64,000 nucleotides of DNA from contig JAFYRB010000051.1 of NCBI GenBank assembly GCA_017559615.1, forward strand, positions 5,357 to 69,356, written 5' to 3'. This document shows positions 61,772 to 64,000 of the stretch, in pieces. The stretch comes from Alistipes sp. (lineage in GTDB: Bacteria > Bacteroidota > Bacteroidia > Bacteroidales > Rikenellaceae). Each line of letters starts with the position of its first letter. Within the stretch, counting starts at the first letter, position 1. Made by a program: the position numbers and the translations under genes. The notes below the pieces were generated by a model. It worked only from the letters and a program-made list of their open reading frames with translations, had not been told where the DNA came from and searched no databases.

Positions 61772-62353
61772 TCAATCTTTAGCAAAAAATCTATTGTAAT
61801 TTCTCTCGACTGCTTCGACCAATTCGCTCAACGGCATTTCGCGCAGTTTTGCAATCTTAAAGTAGACCTCCTCGACGCTCAAACTTGGCATTTCGTCGCT
61901 CTCGCAAAAGAGCCTATCTATGTCCATCGAGGCAATCACCGCACGAGTTCTTGGCGAACGTAGCGACCGCTCTCCAAACGAGAGGTAGTAGCCACGCTTA
62001 AGTATCGTCTCGGCCTGTTGCAACGAGCCTATGAAGCCGTGAAATACAACCCGTCTAATCATCGGGTATTTGGCCAATATGCGTAGCACCTCCTCCGTCG
62101 CCTTAACCGAGTGGATGACCACAGGTTTGTCCATCTCCGCGGCGATTCGTAGCTGCTCCTCGAAGAGTTCGCGTTGCGCCTCACGACTCACTGGAAAGCA
62201 GTAGTCAAGCCCCGTTTCACCCACAATATCGCAGTTCGCATAATCTGGCTCGTAGCGCGGTTTCTCGGCATTCCAGGGGTGTATTCCTGCCATACACGGA
62301 GAGATAATCTCGGGGTGCGGATGGTGGGTATGTATGTCAATCAATCGTGGCAT
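61772..62353 (-). CDS. TatD-family metal-dependent hydrolase
   Basis: The 193-residue protein has the family motifs IDIHTHHPHP (metal-binding His residues), GIHPWN, VGETGLDYCFP (Glu), KPVVIHSVKATEEVL, RVVFHGFIGSL and LFCESDEMP near the C-terminus. It is shorter than E. coli TatD (about 260 residues), a short form common in Bacteroidales. TatD proteins are Mg2+ or Mn2+-dependent nucleases; the exact substrate here is unknown. It leads the tcdA/dehydrogenase unit, 11 nt upstream of tcdA, with a promoter directly upstream. Confidence 0.85.
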   Translation of the reverse strand: MPRLIDIHTHHPHPEIISPCMAGIHPWNAEKPRYEPDYANCDIVGETGLDYCFPVSREAQRELFEEQLRIAAEMDKPVVIHSVKATEEVLRILAKYPMIRRVVFHGFIGSLQQAETILKRGYYLSFGERSLRSPRTRAVIASMDIDRLFCESDEMPSLSVEEVYFKIAKLREMPLSELVEAVERNYNRFFAKD

Positions 62354-62372
62354 TATTCAACTGCTTTGTGTT

Positions 62373-62404
62373 ACAAAATTAATAAAATATTGCCGAATAC
62401 CCAA
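62373..62404 (-). promoter_or_regulatory. Promoter of the TatD-tcdA-dehydrogenase operon
   Basis: On the minus strand, TAATTTTG (62380-62373) is preceded by TTG (62404-62402) with a 21-nt spacer. It is 20 nt from the start codon. Confidence 0.65.
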
Positions 62405-62421
62405 ATAACCCATATAAATCG

Positions 62422-62452
62422 TTGTCTGTTTCGAAAAAAAAGCGTATCTTCG
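62422..62452 (+). promoter_or_regulatory. Promoter of the nqr operon
   Basis: TTG (62422-62424), 20-nt spacer, TATCTTCG (62445-62452), one base off the -7 consensus. The leader to the ATG at 62548 is about 90 nt. Confidence 0.6.
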
Positions 62453-62547
62453 TGCGCACTTTGTAATGTATATAAGTACCCCCAGAGGTTCATAATACAA
62501 CAAACACATAATACAAAACTATCAAATTAATCTAACAAACAGTTTTT

Positions 62548-63882
62548 ATGTCGAAAAACATTAAATTACGTAAAGGTCTCGACATCAAGCTGGTAGGTGC
62601 AGCAGAGTTGCGCTTGGAGGAGACTCCTATGGCGAAGTCTTACGCTGTAAGTCCACTTGATTATGAGAACGTTACACCAAAGCTGTTGGTTAAGGTTGGT
62701 GATAAGGTAGAGGCTGGTAGCCCATTGTTCTTCGATAAGAACAATCCTCGCGTTCTCTTCACATCGCCAGTTAGCGGTATCGTTTCAGCCATCAACCGTG
62801 GCGAGAAGCGCAAGCTTCTTAATGTTGCCGTAGAGCCTGACCAGACACAGGTGTACAAAGAGCTTAAGGTTGTTGATGCCAAGGCTTCACGTTCAGAAAT
62901 CGTCGAGATGCTTCTCGAGTCAGGTCTCTGGACTCGTATCGTTGAGCGTCCTTATGGTGTTATCGCTAACCCAGATGCTACACCAAAGGCAATCTTTGTG
63001 TCGGCTTTCGACTCTGCTCCACTCGCTCCAGACTACAACTTCGTGTTGAAGTCAGAGAAGGCTGCTTTGGAGGCAGGTTTGGCAGTGTTGGCACGCTTGA
63101 CCGATGGCAAGGTTCACCTCTCTGCACGTAAGGGTGACGAGGGTTATATGTCAGAGGTTAAGGGCGTAGAGTATCACACATTCTCTGGTAAGCACCCAGT
63201 AGGTAACGTGGGTGTTCAGATTCACCACATCGACCGCATTGCAAAGGGCGATATAGTATGGACTGTAAATGTTCAGGATGTAGTGCTTATCGGTCGCTTG
63301 GTAATGGGTGGTAAGCTCGATATGTCGAAGGTTATCGCAGTTGCAGGTAGCGAGGCGCAGAAGCCTTGTTACAAGCGCATCATCGCAGGTGCTGCTGTGG
63401 AGTCTATCGTAGGCCAGGTGGCAGAGAACGTACGTATCGTATCGGGTGATGTTCTTACAGGTGTTACAACTGCTAAGGATGGCTACATCTCTGCTAATGC
63501 TAATATGTTGAGCCTTATCCCAGAGGGTAACGTATATGAGTTGCTCGGTTGGGCGATGCCACGTTTCCACCGCTTCTCAGTATCACGTGCTTACTTCTCT
63601 TGGCTCTGCCCAAAGAAGGAGTACAAACTCGATACTAACCTCAATGGTGGTGAGCGTCCATTCGTTGTTACAGGTCTCTACGAGAACTACTTGCCAATGG
63701 ATGTATATGTTGCATATCTGTTGAAGGCTTGCCTTGTTAAGGACCTCGACAAGATGGAGAACCTCGGTATCTACGAGGTATTGCCAGAGGATTTGGCACT
63801 CTGCGAGTTCGTTGATCCTTCGAAGATTGAGATGCAGCAGATTTTGCGTGATGGTATTAACCTAATGATTAAGGAGAGCTAA
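62548..63882 (+). CDS. nqrA: Na+-translocating NADH:quinone reductase subunit A
   Basis: The 444-residue protein starts MSKNIKLRKGLDIKLVG. It has the NqrA segments PLDYENVTPKLLVKVGDKVEAGSPLFFDKNNP (as one region, about 37-68), SPVSGIVSAINRGEKRKLL, GLWTRIVERPYG, FSGKHPVGNVGVQIHHID and SRAYFSWLCPKKEYKLDTNLNGGERPFV (about 350-375, in part). NqrA is the cytoplasmic quinone-site subunit of the six-subunit sodium pump in the inner membrane. The NQR complex replaces complex I as the main NADH dehydrogenase in many Bacteroidales. nqrB follows after 3 nt. Confidence 0.96.
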   Translation: MSKNIKLRKGLDIKLVGAAELRLEETPMAKSYAVSPLDYENVTPKLLVKVGDKVEAGSPLFFDKNNPRVLFTSPVSGIVSAINRGEKRKLLNVAVEPDQTQVYKELKVVDAKASRSEIVEMLLESGLWTRIVERPYGVIANPDATPKAIFVSAFDSAPLAPDYNFVLKSEKAALEAGLAVLARLTDGKVHLSARKGDEGYMSEVKGVEYHTFSGKHPVGNVGVQIHHIDRIAKGDIVWTVNVQDVVLIGRLVMGGKLDMSKVIAVAGSEAQKPCYKRIIAGAAVESIVGQVAENVRIVSGDVLTGVTTAKDGYISANANMLSLIPEGNVYELLGWAMPRFHRFSVSRAYFSWLCPKKEYKLDTNLNGGERPFVVTGLYENYLPMDVYVAYLLKACLVKDLDKMENLGIYEVLPEDLALCEFVDPSKIEMQQILRDGINLMIKES

Positions 63883-63885
63883 GCT

Positions 63886-64000
63886 ATGGGATTGCGTAAT
63901 TTAGTAGATAAGATTAAGCCTACCTTCTCAGAGGGCGGTAAGCTCGGTTTCTTGCACTCGACATTCGAGGGCTTCGAGACATTCCTTTTTGTTCCTAACA
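63886..64000 (+). CDS. nqrB: Na+-translocating NADH:quinone reductase subunit B, 5' end only
   Basis: An ATG at 63886, 3 nt after the nqrA stop, opens a frame that reads MGLRNLVDKIKPTFSEGGKL and then GFLHSTFEGFETFLFVPN, as in NqrB N-termini. NqrB is an integral membrane subunit with a covalent FMN. Only 38 codons are inside the window. Confidence 0.88.
   Translation, partial: MGLRNLVDKIKPTFSEGGKLGFLHSTFEGFETFLFVPN

Noticed and set aside
61772..62353. Truncated TatD pseudogene
   Set aside because: All metal-binding motifs are present from start to end; the short length is a known form in this group.

Overview
The window looks like chromosomal DNA of a Bacteroidales bacterium, most plausibly Rikenellaceae or Alistipes-like (an inference; no rRNA is present). 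The evidence is a SusC/SusD pair, many Cys-anchored lipoproteins, BACON domains, a PorX-type T9SS response regulator, Na+-NQR genes, A-rich leaders without Shine-Dalgarno sequences, and repeated Bacteroidetes-type promoters (TTG, about 20 nt, TAnnTTTG). No rRNA, tRNA, CRISPR array, insertion sequence or phage gene was seen.

Layout. 1-2.1 kb (minus): rsmG (cut by the window edge), an ECF-like sigma factor and a membrane glycosyltransferase. 2.2-9.6 kb (plus): a tight operon of tgt, an LptF/G-type permease, a fused mqnE-PASTA gene, rluD and a YgiQ-type radical SAM gene, followed by a small Glu/Ala-rich lipoprotein. 10.2-25.8 kb (minus): a PfkB kinase, pfkA, a PpiD-like foldase, a CBS/CorC membrane protein, lptC, a TPR protein, an outer-membrane barrel, coaX, mfd, rng, a 29-residue very basic protein and an HU protein. 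26-29.1 kb (minus): an SRPBCC protein, tsaE, porX broken by an in-frame TAA, and a NUDIX hydrolase. 29.2-31.3 kb: an S9 peptidase lipoprotein.

31.4-60 kb is an accessory cell-surface region. It starts with two lipoproteins (one with Fn3-like domains and four copies of a beta module, one Fn3 plus HAF-like repeats) and a stand-alone Oar-like TonB receptor. Then come SusC, SusD and a companion lipoprotein, followed by two consecutive copies of a unit made of a subtilisin-like (S8) lipoprotein protease and a small lipocalin-like lipoprotein, each with its own promoter and terminator. Three BACON-domain lipoproteins follow, one carrying an Omp28/thioredoxin-like domain with CGYC. A very large lipoprotein of unknown function paired with a DUF5723-like barrel closes the region. 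My reading is that SusCD, the paired proteases and the BACON lipoproteins form a surface system for breaking down and importing protein or glycoprotein; this is inferred from gene content and proximity.

60-64 kb returns to housekeeping: an operon of a TatD-like hydrolase, tcdA and a D-2-hydroxyacid dehydrogenase (minus), then nqrA and the start of nqrB (plus).

The items most worth checking are the stop codon inside porX, the mqnE-PASTA fusion, the duplicated protease/lipocalin-like pairs with shared Thr-Arg-(Ala/Ser) motifs, and an almost identical 18-bp element in two intergenic regions of the accessory zone.
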